Assembly: GCF_014839835.1 (NCBI RefSeq)
Contig: NC_071623.1
Coordinates: 21,514,314-21,578,313, forward strand
Direction of reading: 5' to 3'
Length of the DNA: 64,000 nucleotides
Source: Dryobates pubescens
Lineage: Eukaryota; Chordata; Aves; Piciformes; Picidae
The position numbers were made by a program, and so were the translations under genes. The notes under the pieces were generated by a model. It made no database searches. It was given only the letters and a program-made list of their open reading frames with translations, and was not told the origin of the DNA. Below are positions 36,351 to 46,960 of this stretch, in pieces (positions within the stretch are counted from its first letter, which is position 1; every line of letters starts with the position of its first letter).

Positions 36351-39300
36351 TAACTTGTGGACAAACAGTGGAGAGGGAAGTTGGTAGAAAGGGGATGAGT
36401 TCTATCATGGAGGGGGAAAAAGGCTGGTTTCTAACCTATGTATTTAATATGGTGATGGGATAAAATTATCAATAGAGGTGTTTGAAGCTTGGAAGGAGTT
36501 CTAATGTGGCATTCCAGCATCTTTCCAGCATTGTCTGCAGGTGGGGGGAAGGGGGAGTGTGCACGTAGACAAATGCCACACGGCATTTTTTGTCCAAAAC
36601 CACCTGAAGCCTCTTTTCTCTCCCCCAGAGGCCTGGTGTGGCACAACAGCAGCCATTTATGCCACAAGAAGTCAGATCCTAACCTAGATGACTTCATTGT
36701 CATTTTGGGATGAATGCTCAGGTTCTGCCTGCCTGCTTGATCCTCACAGCCTGCTGGTTAAAAATCCCCACTGTTCTGTGTGAACAAGGAGAATTAGGCA
36801 GCTGTTAGAGTCAGTGGGTGATACTCTGACCTTTTGGCTTGCTCAACCCTCTCATTATTGTTTTTGAGGATTGCTACCTGTTGTGTTGTTTTTATGTTGT
36901 GCTTTGCATGGGAGAGAAAACGGTTAGAAAAGCATAAATACACATTTCCTCCCCCAAAATATTTGCTGTACAGACAGGATGTTAATATAGTGAAGCAGCG
37001 CATGGCTCAGCAGTACCCACACATGGGGATATTCCAAGTGCTAGTCTAACATTTAACTAATTTCACTGTTCTAGAGCAGAAAATAATGTATTCCTTAGAA
37101 AGCAGTGTCTGAGGAACTGCATGCCAAAGAACTGTGGTTTCGTATTCAGTTAAAAACACCCCAACAATTTGCACACATCACTGAAGGACCAACCCCACTC
37201 CATCAGTGACAGGAGTCAGGAAGCCCATGGCAAGAGACTCCAAAGGGCATTGTGAAGCTGGAGATCATCTTCCCAGGTGTGAGAAGGACAGTCCCTCTGG
37301 CCACTGTCCAGTCTCTGAGGGCATGTAGAAGAGCTTGAGGTGGCCATAAAGCAATGCAATGCAGAAAAGTCCCTCAATATAATGCGGGCTGCAGTAGGCA
37401 CTAGAAGTAATGAACATGGTTTAAAGCACTGTTATGTCATAGCAGGTGAGCATAGTTGTGGCAGCTGGCTACAGGATAGTCTGGGGGTGAGCAGAGCCTG
37501 GCTTTTTTGTTTGTTTTTGCAGTGCGATTGCAGAAAGTTAGGAACTTCATCTGTCAAGAAGAGTAAAGACCACCAGTATATGTCTCACCTTCTGGCATCA
37601 GTCACAACCCCCAAAGCAGCCAGTATAGCGCACCAGGCTGGAGAGGCAGAAAAGGGAAATAGGAGGTTTGGGAGCAACAGAGAAAATATTATCAGAAATC
37701 AATTTACTTTCAGCAAATCTTTTTCAGAATAAAATTTCACCTAGTGTTCAGCCAAGGTTTATCACTCCTTTTTTTTTCTTCACAATTGTGCCCTCTGAAA
37801 GCAGAAGAGCAAGACAGATTTCACTTCTGCAGTGTACTGTTATCACTGACTTCTACTGCAGCCAAGCAGATGTAGCTACATTGGGCTGGGAAAGAGTTTT
37901 GTCATCTGTAGAGAGTTTACTTGTATCTGGCTTGGAATCTGGAAGGAATCTTGCCTGTTTTTCTGGACAGACCACAAAATCCTGGTTAGTTAAAAGCTAT
38001 GCTCTACCTGAAACCTGTGGTCCCATGCTCCCACTGTTGCTGCATTTCACCATATTCCACTCTTACAGCTGCCATGCAGCAGTTGTAAAACTCAGCATGC
38101 CTCTACAGATGGGTCCCATGTAATCCCTGCATTAGACTCACACAGCCACCTGCTGTGGTTATTTGGCTATTAATAGATTCCAGGCAGACCAGTCACAACC
38201 CAGCCAGCAGGGTAAACAAATTCATTAAAAGGTAGTAGTTGCAAGAAGGAGGAAACCTAACCAGGAATAGCTAACCTTAATCATCCAGGATGTTCAGGCA
38301 ATTTCAGACACCCAGCTGGCACTTCAGTGGACTGGTGAGGGCTCATCCTAGCTGGACCAGAGAGGAAATGCCTGACTTCCCTGAGTCAGGAGTAGTGAAC
38401 ACCCCAGTGTGAGGCACGAGGAGGGAAGACAAAATATCTCCTGCCACCAGTGCCTGCAAGCAGGATGAGAACAGGAAGGAAGCTGCCAGCTAGGGATACT
38501 GGCTGCCCTGACCTGGGGTTCAAGGCACCATCTTTTCTAAGGGTAGCCCTCATTTTGATACTGCCAAGTGTCTCTGGGGTAATTGGCAGGCAGAGCTGCT
38601 CTGAGGGAGCTCTCCTGAGTCTCCATCTGAAACTTTCCAGAGTTTTTATTTCGGTTATTCATATCTAGCTCTTTAAATGTTTTTGTGTATAATATTTAAG
38701 GGAAAGGTCAAAGCCTCAGGTACTGTAAATCACTAGAGCCCACGTTGCAGTATGCTGAGTTGTAGCCTCAGTTTGCACAGACCTTCTGCAACAGGAAAGC
38801 TACACAGCTTAATTAGCACTGGCTGCAAAGCAAGGTAAAGTATGACAGGGGGAGCAAATGACTTTAAATTAGCAAAAAGTTCCACGTTTGGGATGAAACT
38901 CTTGGCTTCTGTTTACAGCTGGGTAAGACATCCTGGGCAGATTTGCACAAAGCTTTTCCCAGATTATCACATACTTCCCAAAGAAAGGGGATTTCAGAGA
39001 ACAGAAATTGCACATAGATCGGTATCAAAAGTGGAAAATTGTCGCTGCCAAAAGATAAAGCTAATTGTTTGGATGAGGGATTGGGAGATGGAGCCAAAGC
39101 TTTTTATCTTAAGAGTTTTCAGAATGGGAGGATTTTGTGTTTTGCTTAGAGGCAATGATTTAAGTTTCTCTTGCGCTAAAAATGACGTGGGGAAAAAAAA
39201 TCACAACAAAAAATTAGACAACCTCAAGAAACACAGTTTGGCAGAAATAACTTCTCTCTCAAATTTCCACCTCAGCAAGATAACAAACTTACAGCAGTTC

Positions 39301-39805
39301 AAATTAATTTGATTCCTTCCCAAGACTTATTTTCCATTCAGCAGGTTTAACCACAGATGTTTTAGAGAGAACTTCCACTCAGGAGCCGGGGCTATAGTAC
39401 CAGGATTGCTTTTCTCTCCCTTTAGAGGTGTTTATTGTCTGAATTACAGTGATACCTAAGAATGACTTATCCTGTTCCCACTGAGCTTGTTGCTGGAATT
39501 GGCAGTGTTATTCCCATGTCCCTGTTCTGACAGAACATCACCAGCAAAACAAAGTCAGAAGGGAGCAGAACATGCCCATGCATGCACAGGCATGTCTTTC
39601 ATGCAGAGCGCAACAGCTTTTGATCCTCTGAATTCTTGTGCTAACTTACCACTGACTTCCACCTTGGCTCTCTGCATGCAAGATGTGCAGCTAGAGGATA
39701 GCCCACTGCAGTTAGCTACACAGCAGAGAGGAAACACTGCGAAGAACCTGAGCTAGAACAAACTAAAGGATGGGTGTGCGCTAACCAGCTAAGTTGGTTC
39801 CTCTG

Positions 39806-39825
39806 TTCTGCTTTGTTGTGCTTAG
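39806..39825 (+). promoter_or_regulatory. Predicted splice acceptor of the KCNE1-like exon
   Basis: A T-rich tract with CTTAG ending at 39825 leaves a 26-nt leader before the start codon. A second AG at 39832-39833 is an alternative. The arrangement matches the KCNE1 coding exon. Confidence 0.5.
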
Positions 39826-39851
39826 ATTTGCAGCCGGACTGGAGGTGTAAG

Positions 39852-40265
39852 ATGGCTCTCAGCAACCACACGAACAGCAGCTCAGTCATGCCAAATTTGC
39901 TCCAGATGTATGTAGAACAAAAGAAGACTCTTCGATTCAATAACTACAGCAACCCAGCCTTGGAGATACAAGAAGAAATAATGGCCTCTTTTTACATCCT
40001 CATCATCGTTGGGTTTTTTGGCTTTCTTCTCTTTGTCATGATGCTCAGCAATATTGTTTCCAGCAAGCCTGAAAACTACATTGACTATCTCTATTCTGGG
40101 AAACTTAACCCACAGAGGAGCAAAGTGGAGCTTCCAGGAAAGGAGATCAAAGATACTTTTGTCATTATCAACAGCCCTGCCGTACTGGAGCTGCAAAGGC
40201 AGGATGGCAAAAGCAACCTTGTGGCTGAGGCACTGAGTACAGATGCAGTGCTGAAGAATGTGTGA
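39852..40265 (+). CDS. KCNE1-like potassium channel beta subunit, diverged tandem paralogue
   Basis: An intact 137-residue single-exon frame of the KCNE family. The N-terminus (LSNHT, then NLLQMYVEQ at 15-23) aligns with KCNE1 ([14 protein letters not shown]). Three glycosylation sequons occur at N5, N8 and N31. One membrane helix covers about residues 46-68; without gaps it aligns with KCNE1 through GFFGF (54-58), MML (63-65) and SNI (66-68). The KCNE1 F-T-V triplet corresponds to L-L-F here, the basic juxtamembrane RARR is replaced by VSSK, and DPYNTYI is reduced to ENYIDYL (74-80). The cytoplasmic tail is unrelated in sequence and longer. The ATG at 39852 has A at -3 and follows an acceptor (AG at 39824-39825), mirroring the KCNE1 exon. 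Same strand and 20 kb spacing suggest tandem duplication. KCNE2 is unlikely: it should lie beyond SMIM11 on the other strand, and its conserved motifs are absent. The protein presumably modulates a voltage-gated potassium channel; the partner is unknown. Confidence 0.88.
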   Translation: MALSNHTNSSSVMPNLLQMYVEQKKTLRFNNYSNPALEIQEEIMASFYILIIVGFFGFLLFVMMLSNIVSSKPENYIDYLYSGKLNPQRSKVELPGKEIKDTFVIINSPAVLELQRQDGKSNLVAEALSTDAVLKNV

Positions 40266-40999
40266 AAAAGGTTTCTTTCCATTGTCATTCCATTGTGCAT
40301 ATGGAGCCTAAACAGGGATGCTTTTTGTTCATGAAAGCAAGAAATGAGGACCAGCCAGAACAGATGCACTCTGGTCTTGTGCAAGCATTCCACGTGCAGT
40401 TGTGAAGGTACCCGAGTGCAACCTGTGTTATTTCAGCCCCAGGCCTTTGGAGAAGAGGCTGGAAATCAAGTCCTTGCTAGCCTACCTCTTTCATGGCTGA
40501 TTCTATCATATGTTTTTATGGCTTGCCTCTCAGGGGAATGAAATTCCTTCCTTTACATGCTGATGCTTCAAGCAAGGCCAGTACAATTCCAGCTGGAGCA
40601 CAGTTGTTGCGCCTGTCTAGTGTTATTATTTATTCATTTATTTATTTGGGGCATCAGAGCTGCCAGTAAACCCACTGGGTGTGCATTCTACAAGCAAAAA
40701 CAGACACTGCAGCCTCTGTGTCCACCCTCATTGTTGGTGGAGACAAGCTGACCCATGTCCAACCCTTCTGGAAGGAAGGTTATTTCAAGGGTGTGGAGGC
40801 ACATGTCAGACTTGAACTTCTTTGCTCGCTTGGCAGGCTTGGTCTGCAGCGGGTTTTTAACAGTGGTCGTGCATTTCTCAGCAGCTCTCTTCCTGCATGT
40901 CAATCCTCTACCAAAGCCCAGGACAATGAGGAGGGACAAGATGATCCTGATACACCTCCAGGGACTCTCCCAGGGCCCACATACAGATACACAGTTGTA
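40266..40999. other. 3' flank of the KCNE1-like gene
   Basis: Probably 3' untranslated or flanking sequence, with an ATTTATT-rich stretch at about 40620-40650. No AATAAA was found close behind the stop codon, so the transcript end is unknown. Overlapping frames of about 100 codons on both strands (40688-41039) show no family motif. Confidence 0.35.
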
Positions 41000-41453
41000 T
41001 CTTGGAGCAAGTCCAGAGGAATGCCACAAGGATGATTGAAGGGCTGGACCACCTCTGCCATAAGGATAGGCTGAGGGAGCTGGGGCTGTTCAGCCTGGAG
41101 GAAACTCTGGGGGAAATTTATAACTGCCTTCCTATACCTGAAGGGAAGCTACAGGAAAGCTGGAGAGGGACTTCTAGTAGTGGTGTCTAGCTACAGGAAT
41201 AGGGGGAATGGTTTTAAGCTGAGGGAGAGTAGCTTTAGACTAGATCCTAGGAAGTTCTTCAGTGCAAGGCTGGTGAGACTCTGGAATACATTGCCCAGAG
41301 TGGTTGTGAATACCCCCTCCCTGGAGGTGTTTAAGGCCAGATTGGATGAGGCCGTGGGTAACCAGGTCTAGTTGAGAGGCATTCTTGCCCATGGCATGGG
41401 GCTTGGAGTAGATGATCTGTTAGGTCCCTTCCAACTTAAGCCATTCTATGTTT
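41000..41453 (+). mobile_element. CR1 LINE fragment, 3' end
   Basis: The copy starts at GGAGCAAGTCCAGAGGAATG, passes 'gctgagggagctggggctgt' and 'gaatacattgcccagagtgg', and ends with 'tagatgatctgttaggtccc' and CATTCTATG. It belongs to the CCTTCCAAC-type subfamily, distinct from the TTCTA-tailed group. Confidence 0.9.
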
Positions 41454-44129
41454 GTGCTACTATTGTGTCATTAATCCCCAGCAAATACCTTTAGTGTTTA
41501 GTGCTAACCCACTCATCATGAAACCTTACTGAGCCCTCAGCCCCTGCTGCTTCCTTGGGTAGTAGATAGGAAGCAGAGGGGTGCCATGGTAGTTTTAAGG
41601 TGTCTTGTGCAGACCATCAAGCTTCAGCAGGTGTGAGAAGGAGAGGTTTTCCCACCACATGGCTCAGAAATATTCAAGGAGGAGAGGCAGCTGTGGAGAG
41701 GCAAATATTGTCAGTGGGCTTCAGCTTGCTATACCTGGTCCCCACAGCTCTGGAGTCTGCAAAGCAAACTGATTGGAAACTGGTGATGCTGGTACTCTGA
41801 GAACTTAGAAGTATTTTGTTATATAAGCAAAACCCCTGTGAAATCCTGCAAGATTGCAGGTCTGTGGGGTGAGTGTTGCTGGTTCCTTGCTGTGTCCTTT
41901 GTGTTGCTTTGTGTGTCTGCTCTTTGTTACTAGTAGGAAAAAAGTTCTCAACAATTTTGTACCCTAGAAAACATTATTCCCTATCTTCTGAAACAGGTTT
42001 TCACTCTCTCTGTTTTGCTACTGTCATTTTTTCAATAGTGTTATTATTGTGGCATTTTGCCACTGCTTGGTCCAAGCCAGCTGCCTGAATATTATTTACT
42101 TCATGGGGGCCATATCTTTAAAGGACGTTTCCAGAGCCTGATCTTGTAAGATATGTTCCATGGCTAATACTTCCAGCTGATAGCCAAGATGAAATCCACA
42201 CCACTCTCTTGGCTTTCCACACTTCTGCTTTGAATTCCAGAGATTCAGCTTTACAACATAGACATCTCCTTTTTTGGACAGGTGCATATTCCCCAGACAC
42301 TGGCTCCAGCAGAGGCCAATTAGGCAGCAGAATTAGTTTTGGACCCTATTGCCTTTGGCTTCATTACTGTGTCTGGTTTAGTAAGTGCTCAGTTTGAGCC
42401 AGGATCCACTTTATGCTCACTGCTCCTGACTGCACTCAGTAGTCATGCTCCCATTGCTGCAGATCATCTAGTCAGATCTGAAAAATGAGAGGTGTTTTGC
42501 AGGTATTAAAAAAACACATTTGCAGTTTTAGGTTTGCTCTTTTCTACCCAGTGTGGGTTGGTTGTTTTTTTCTTCAGAAAGTGGCAAGTATCACCATCTT
42601 GGAGCAGGACTGATTTCTGCCCAGGGCCATCACTGAGAGACTTTAGCCTGCCTTCTAGCAGTAGTGACTCTTCTTTCCGCTTTATCATTTTTTCCAGTCA
42701 AGCCACAGTGTCAGGAAGCAGAGTCAAACGTGTCTTACCATCCTGAACATTAGATACAGGTTTCAGACATCCATAACCCATGCCAGGTTTTGTACAGTGA
42801 AATTTTACCTCCTGCAGCAGTACCTGCTTCTTTTTGGGAGAGGCTGACAGAAGGGTAGCTTCAGGCTGGAGGATGAATTCCACAGCTGTGAGAAGTGCTC
42901 CTTCCCTCCCTGCAAACCAAGCTTCTGAAAGCTATTTCACTAATGATGTATGACAGAAGTCTGCTGATACCCTCTTTGGTGTCCCCCTGGGGACAAGCTC
43001 ATTCCTGCACACACCCTTACAGGTAATCATGTCTTGTGGACAGTTGGAGTGGGGGTGGGGTGAGCCCTTCCTCTCCCTCCGCTCACCATGCAACTGGGGC
43101 TTCTACATCCTGCATTGAGTGCTAAAGTTAGACCTTCGCTATTCAGGTAACAGACCCCTTCTCAAACACAGGCACACTCATTAGCTCTACACCAACCTCT
43201 TGGCCATCAAGCTTTCCTTTTCTTTTTTCCCTTGTTGTTCCCCACCTCAGGGAGACACATGGGTATGTACACTGAGTTTCAACTACATGTGGTAAAACCC
43301 TTCAGCTCCTAAAGATACCTCATTCCTACACAGTCCAGGCAATAGATGGTCAAGTATTTCTACCTGAAATAGTGGCTGTATTTAAGTAGAAACTATGTCT
43401 GTGATGCCAGCAAAGGGGAAAGGCTGAAAAGCTCAACCTTGGCAGAGTTCCTAATGCTGGAAGCCAAATTTCATCAGTTTCACAAGGTGTCTCACCAACC
43501 TTTGCAAGAAACTGCCAGCAATTGTACTAGCTCTCTTCTAAGAAGTTGAGAGCTCTTACTTTAGGCACAGGCTTCATTTATTTTCTGAAGTTTCCACCTT
43601 ATTCTGTTTCCATCCTAAGGCCATCTTTGATTTCAGCAAGTGCTTCTGTCATTGCTTCCATCATGGATCAAGAGCTAAAATTAGGCACTTTGGGAAAGTC
43701 TTGTTGGACACCAGAGACACCGCTTTGGCGTGGGACTTCAGATAGTGTCCAGGACTTCATGAGACAGCTCAGAGGGAAAATGTGGGTGTGGTATTTAGTA
43801 GGAAAATTGGATTATTTTTCTCTCATACCATGTAAGACTGGAAGAGAATCAAATTCCCTGCAGAATAATGTTCTCCAGTGTAGATTTTCGGGGTGGGGGG
43901 GGAAATATTCAAAGGTACAAACCGTTTTATTTAGGTAACAATAAAATGTTAAGTTCCAAAATAAGCAACTTAATTTTAGCTGCTACATGTAACATAATAC
44001 AGCAGTAAAAACATCCACTGTTTGCCTAACACCATGCCTACTGGTTTGTGTGTATTTCACTATGGTTTTCTTTGACATTTTAAAATAAAGGGTTTGTGAG
44101 GATTTTTAGCTTGCGTATGGAATGTTGTG

Positions 44130-44240
44130 ACTGGTAACCTAATGGCATAATTACTGCTGAAATGGCTAATTGGCATGTAATTGATAATGGGCACCCTAAT
44201 TGCTTCCCTAATGGGGCCTTTGTTCGTGGGTAATTGGTGA
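44130..44240. promoter_or_regulatory. Dense homeodomain-core (TAAT) cluster, candidate enhancer
   Basis: Eight TAAT cores lie in 95 bp, starting at 44140, 44148, 44167, 44178, 44185, 44197, 44209 and 44231, spaced 7-22 bp apart. Most sit in TAATTG, TAATGG or TAATTA contexts. The sequence is not a simple repeat and keeps CpG words on either side. Such spacing of homeodomain cores is typical of deeply conserved developmental enhancers. This is inference from motif density; conservation and activity are untested. Confidence 0.45.
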
Positions 44241-46249
44241 ATTTGTTGTTTAGCTAAGCGGTACAATGAAATTTGGTGAAGCACTAAAAAAGTGCATTGG
44301 GATGGGAGGATGTCGCTGCTCAGCCCCTGCTCATGTGCTCAGGCAGTGATGGAGGAGCTGGCAGAGTAAGAATCCCAGTTCCTTCCCAGGGGGAGCAGGA
44401 GGCCGCTGACCCTGGGCATCCTTGTGATTGCCCAGGCTCTGCATTCTGCTGAGCCCACTGCTCCTGCGGCAGCTCAGGCTGGGTGCCTCCTGTTACTGCC
44501 ACATCAGTTACACCTCCTGTGTCCCAAGGGTCCAGCCCAGTAAGGTGGACACAGGAAACAGTGTATTCCTTCCCATAAATCCTGTGCCCTACAAATCCAT
44601 CTGCAAAGTCATTCTCTTCCTCTTTCTTCCCTCTTTGTTCCCGTGGGAGATGCTCCCTATCGGGTAACAGTGGGGGTGTATCTCAAGGCCTCTTAGGCAT
44701 GGCTAGGCCTAATGCCAGGAGGAGAAGGGGTGGGGGCAGAATCTCAGACCTGGCCAGCCTGAGACTAGCCTAGCAGTGGGGAAGGAAGAGCCCTTGGGGT
44801 TTTGTGGGTAGACCCTCAGGTGGGGAGAAGGGAAGTGTTGGGAGCCTTTGGGTGTGCTGGAAGGGACTCTGTATGCTTTGGGATTCTTTGCCACTATGGC
44901 TTTGTAGCTTCTGTAAAACACCAATGGCTTTTCCATTTAAACTTTCCATCACTTTTGTAATCCGTTTGTGTGAGTGTCATTCTTTTGTCCCTTTCAGGGG
45001 CAATAGAGGATCTGCCTGGCCTCAGACCAGGACACCCCACACCCACAGATCCCTAGGGGGCAGGTGCCACCCATGGCTGGTGTCCTGTGCATGGGGTGCT
45101 GGGTGCAATGGCAGCGTATTCTGGGGATGATGGAGGAAGACAGGTAGGCGCAGTGCTGATACCCAAACCCCAGCCTTCAGGGCACTGTTTTACTGCCAGA
45201 GGCAGGGCTTGGTGGTAGGGCAGCAGAGTGAAAGCAGAAGACTCCAGTGTGGTGGCTGAAGGACCAGAGAGGGATCGGCGGAAGTGCCTTTTCTCAAATC
45301 CCAAAGGTTCTTGTCAGACAGGGACCGTGCCCAGAGATTTTGCACTGTGTGGCCTTGCAAACAAATGTCAGAAGTCTAAAATTATGAAAGGAGGAAGGGT
45401 CCCTGCCATGAGGTGCTTGCTGGTTATGTAGATATGAGGTAGGAGAGGAAAGAGGCAAAAAGAAGACTAAAGGCAGCATGAGAAATAAAATACACATTTG
45501 TCTGTCTCAGCCCAGTGCCTTATGTCTGCTTCCAAGTCTTTTAAATGATGTTGAGACACTGGGACAATGAAAAATTGTTTATAAAGCAGAGTAACAGCTG
45601 GGTTTATGTCACATATATATATGGAAGGGACAGAGGAGAATCCACTTCCCAAATAGTTACTCTGAAAACAACATAAAGTAGTCCATCCATCCCATCTCAC
45701 TACCTATCAGCTCTATCATCATTGCTATTTTCATAACCAGTTAGGCTTCAGACCAGTTCATGAGAGCTGAAGGAGCCAGGGCCAGACACAGTGATGCCAC
45801 CTGACAGCACAAGAGCAGCGCCCAGTCCTTATAGGACAGCACCACAATACGGTGGCACAGACCTTGCCCATGCCTAAGGCCTAGCAAGAAAAAAGGCTGG
45901 TTTCCACCTCCTTCATTCGCCTTGCTAAGTCCCTTCTTTGCCACATGAAAACCCAGACAAGTGCTCAGGCTACAGCAGCAGTGACTTGATGCTGCAAACC
46001 CACAAAAGCCTGCAGTGACAGAGCAATAGTTTTAAGACTTTGCTATAGAGGGTCTAAACTGAGGAACATCAAGACTAGTTTTCCTGGGCAGCCCAAGTAG
46101 TACCTACACGCGTGGTCCAGTGCAAAGATGACCATGCTTTTAACCACTGGCCACTGTTGCTGTGCTTTATGGTGTCTCATGGAGCAGTCTCAGAGCACAC
46201 AAATGGACTGGGCACCATGGCTTTCAGCCTGTGGGGTTCTGTCCTTGAA

Positions 46250-46960
46250 GGTCAAACCCCAAAACATGCCCTAGCAGACAATGGGCTAAGCACCTGCAAA
46301 TGTGCTAACCTAGACAGTTCCCGGGGTCCAGATGGTCAAGGTAGATGTATAGCATGTGTGATTCACCTTGTAAGCACCAGTGAATGTGCACACCTGGACA
46401 CTTCCTGGGGTCCAAATAAACATGTACCATGTGTAATTAACTTTGTGGCATAGCTGTGAACTGTGTGTGTCCCTGGCTATATTTGGATATGCCCCATCCT
46501 ATAGGTCCTGTTATCAGGTTTCTCTGCTACCAAAGGGCATTAATTGTCTTGGGACAGTATTTAAACCAGCCAAGAAATTAGGCAACTTGTCTTGTTCTCA
46601 CCCAGATAGCAACAAGAGCCAAATGCTGCCCAAATAGCAGCTGAGGGGCCTGCACTAACAGGCAATGACTACACCCAGGCCTTGGACCTGGACCAAGGCA
46701 GAAAGGGGAAAACTCCAAGAGAGCTGATTCCCAGAAGAGTCACAGAAAGACTACAGCCTGGTGACGGAGCACACCAGAGAGAAAGAGGCCCTCTAGCCTT
46801 CTCTGAACCAAGGGCAAGCTCCAGAACATGAACTGGGCAGGAGAGGAGAGAGGCCTCTAGCCCTCTCTGAGCCAATCAAATTATAGCCACAGCATCTGGG
46901 AAGATACTGGACAGAGGAGCAAGCCGTGAGTCTTCCATGGCTAATCTGCCATAGAATCCT
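46250..46960 (+). mobile_element. Possible old ERV LTR with internal duplications
   Basis: The stretch has an LTR-like layout: two imperfect copies of a roughly 80-bp unit containing CCGGGGTCCAGATG or TGGGGTCCAAATAAAC (46290-46450), a GTATTTAAACC TATA-like site (46557), and further downstream two imperfect copies of GAGGCCTCTAGCC-CTCTCTGA (46785-46875). Duplicated upstream units before a TATA site are common in retroviral LTRs. Terminal repeats and a target duplication were not found, so ends and family are uncertain. If real it is an old, degraded fossil. Confidence 0.3.

Larger units (their letters stand above)
33806..39825. other. Intergenic region upstream of the KCNE1-like exon
   Basis: No coding exon recognised, apart from the CR1 scrap near 36.3 kb. 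An AT-rich low-complexity run lies at about 35870-35970, and a near-palindrome of TGATGTGTGTG and CACACGTCA type lies near 36190-36215. A 156-codon open frame (38842-39312) just upstream of the KCNE1-like exon has no recognisable motif. The last kilobase may include a leader exon or promoter for the KCNE1-like gene; a TGACGT CRE-type site is at 39183-39188. Confidence 0.35.

Noticed and set aside
38842-39312. 156-codon frame just upstream of the KCNE1-like exon
   Set aside because: No motif, and the region looks more like AT-rich regulatory or leader DNA than coding sequence.
39852-40265. Calling this gene KCNE2
   Set aside because: KCNE2 is expected beyond SMIM11 on the minus strand, and the conserved KCNE2 segment around SNDPYHQYI is absent; the N-terminus and helix are closer to KCNE1.
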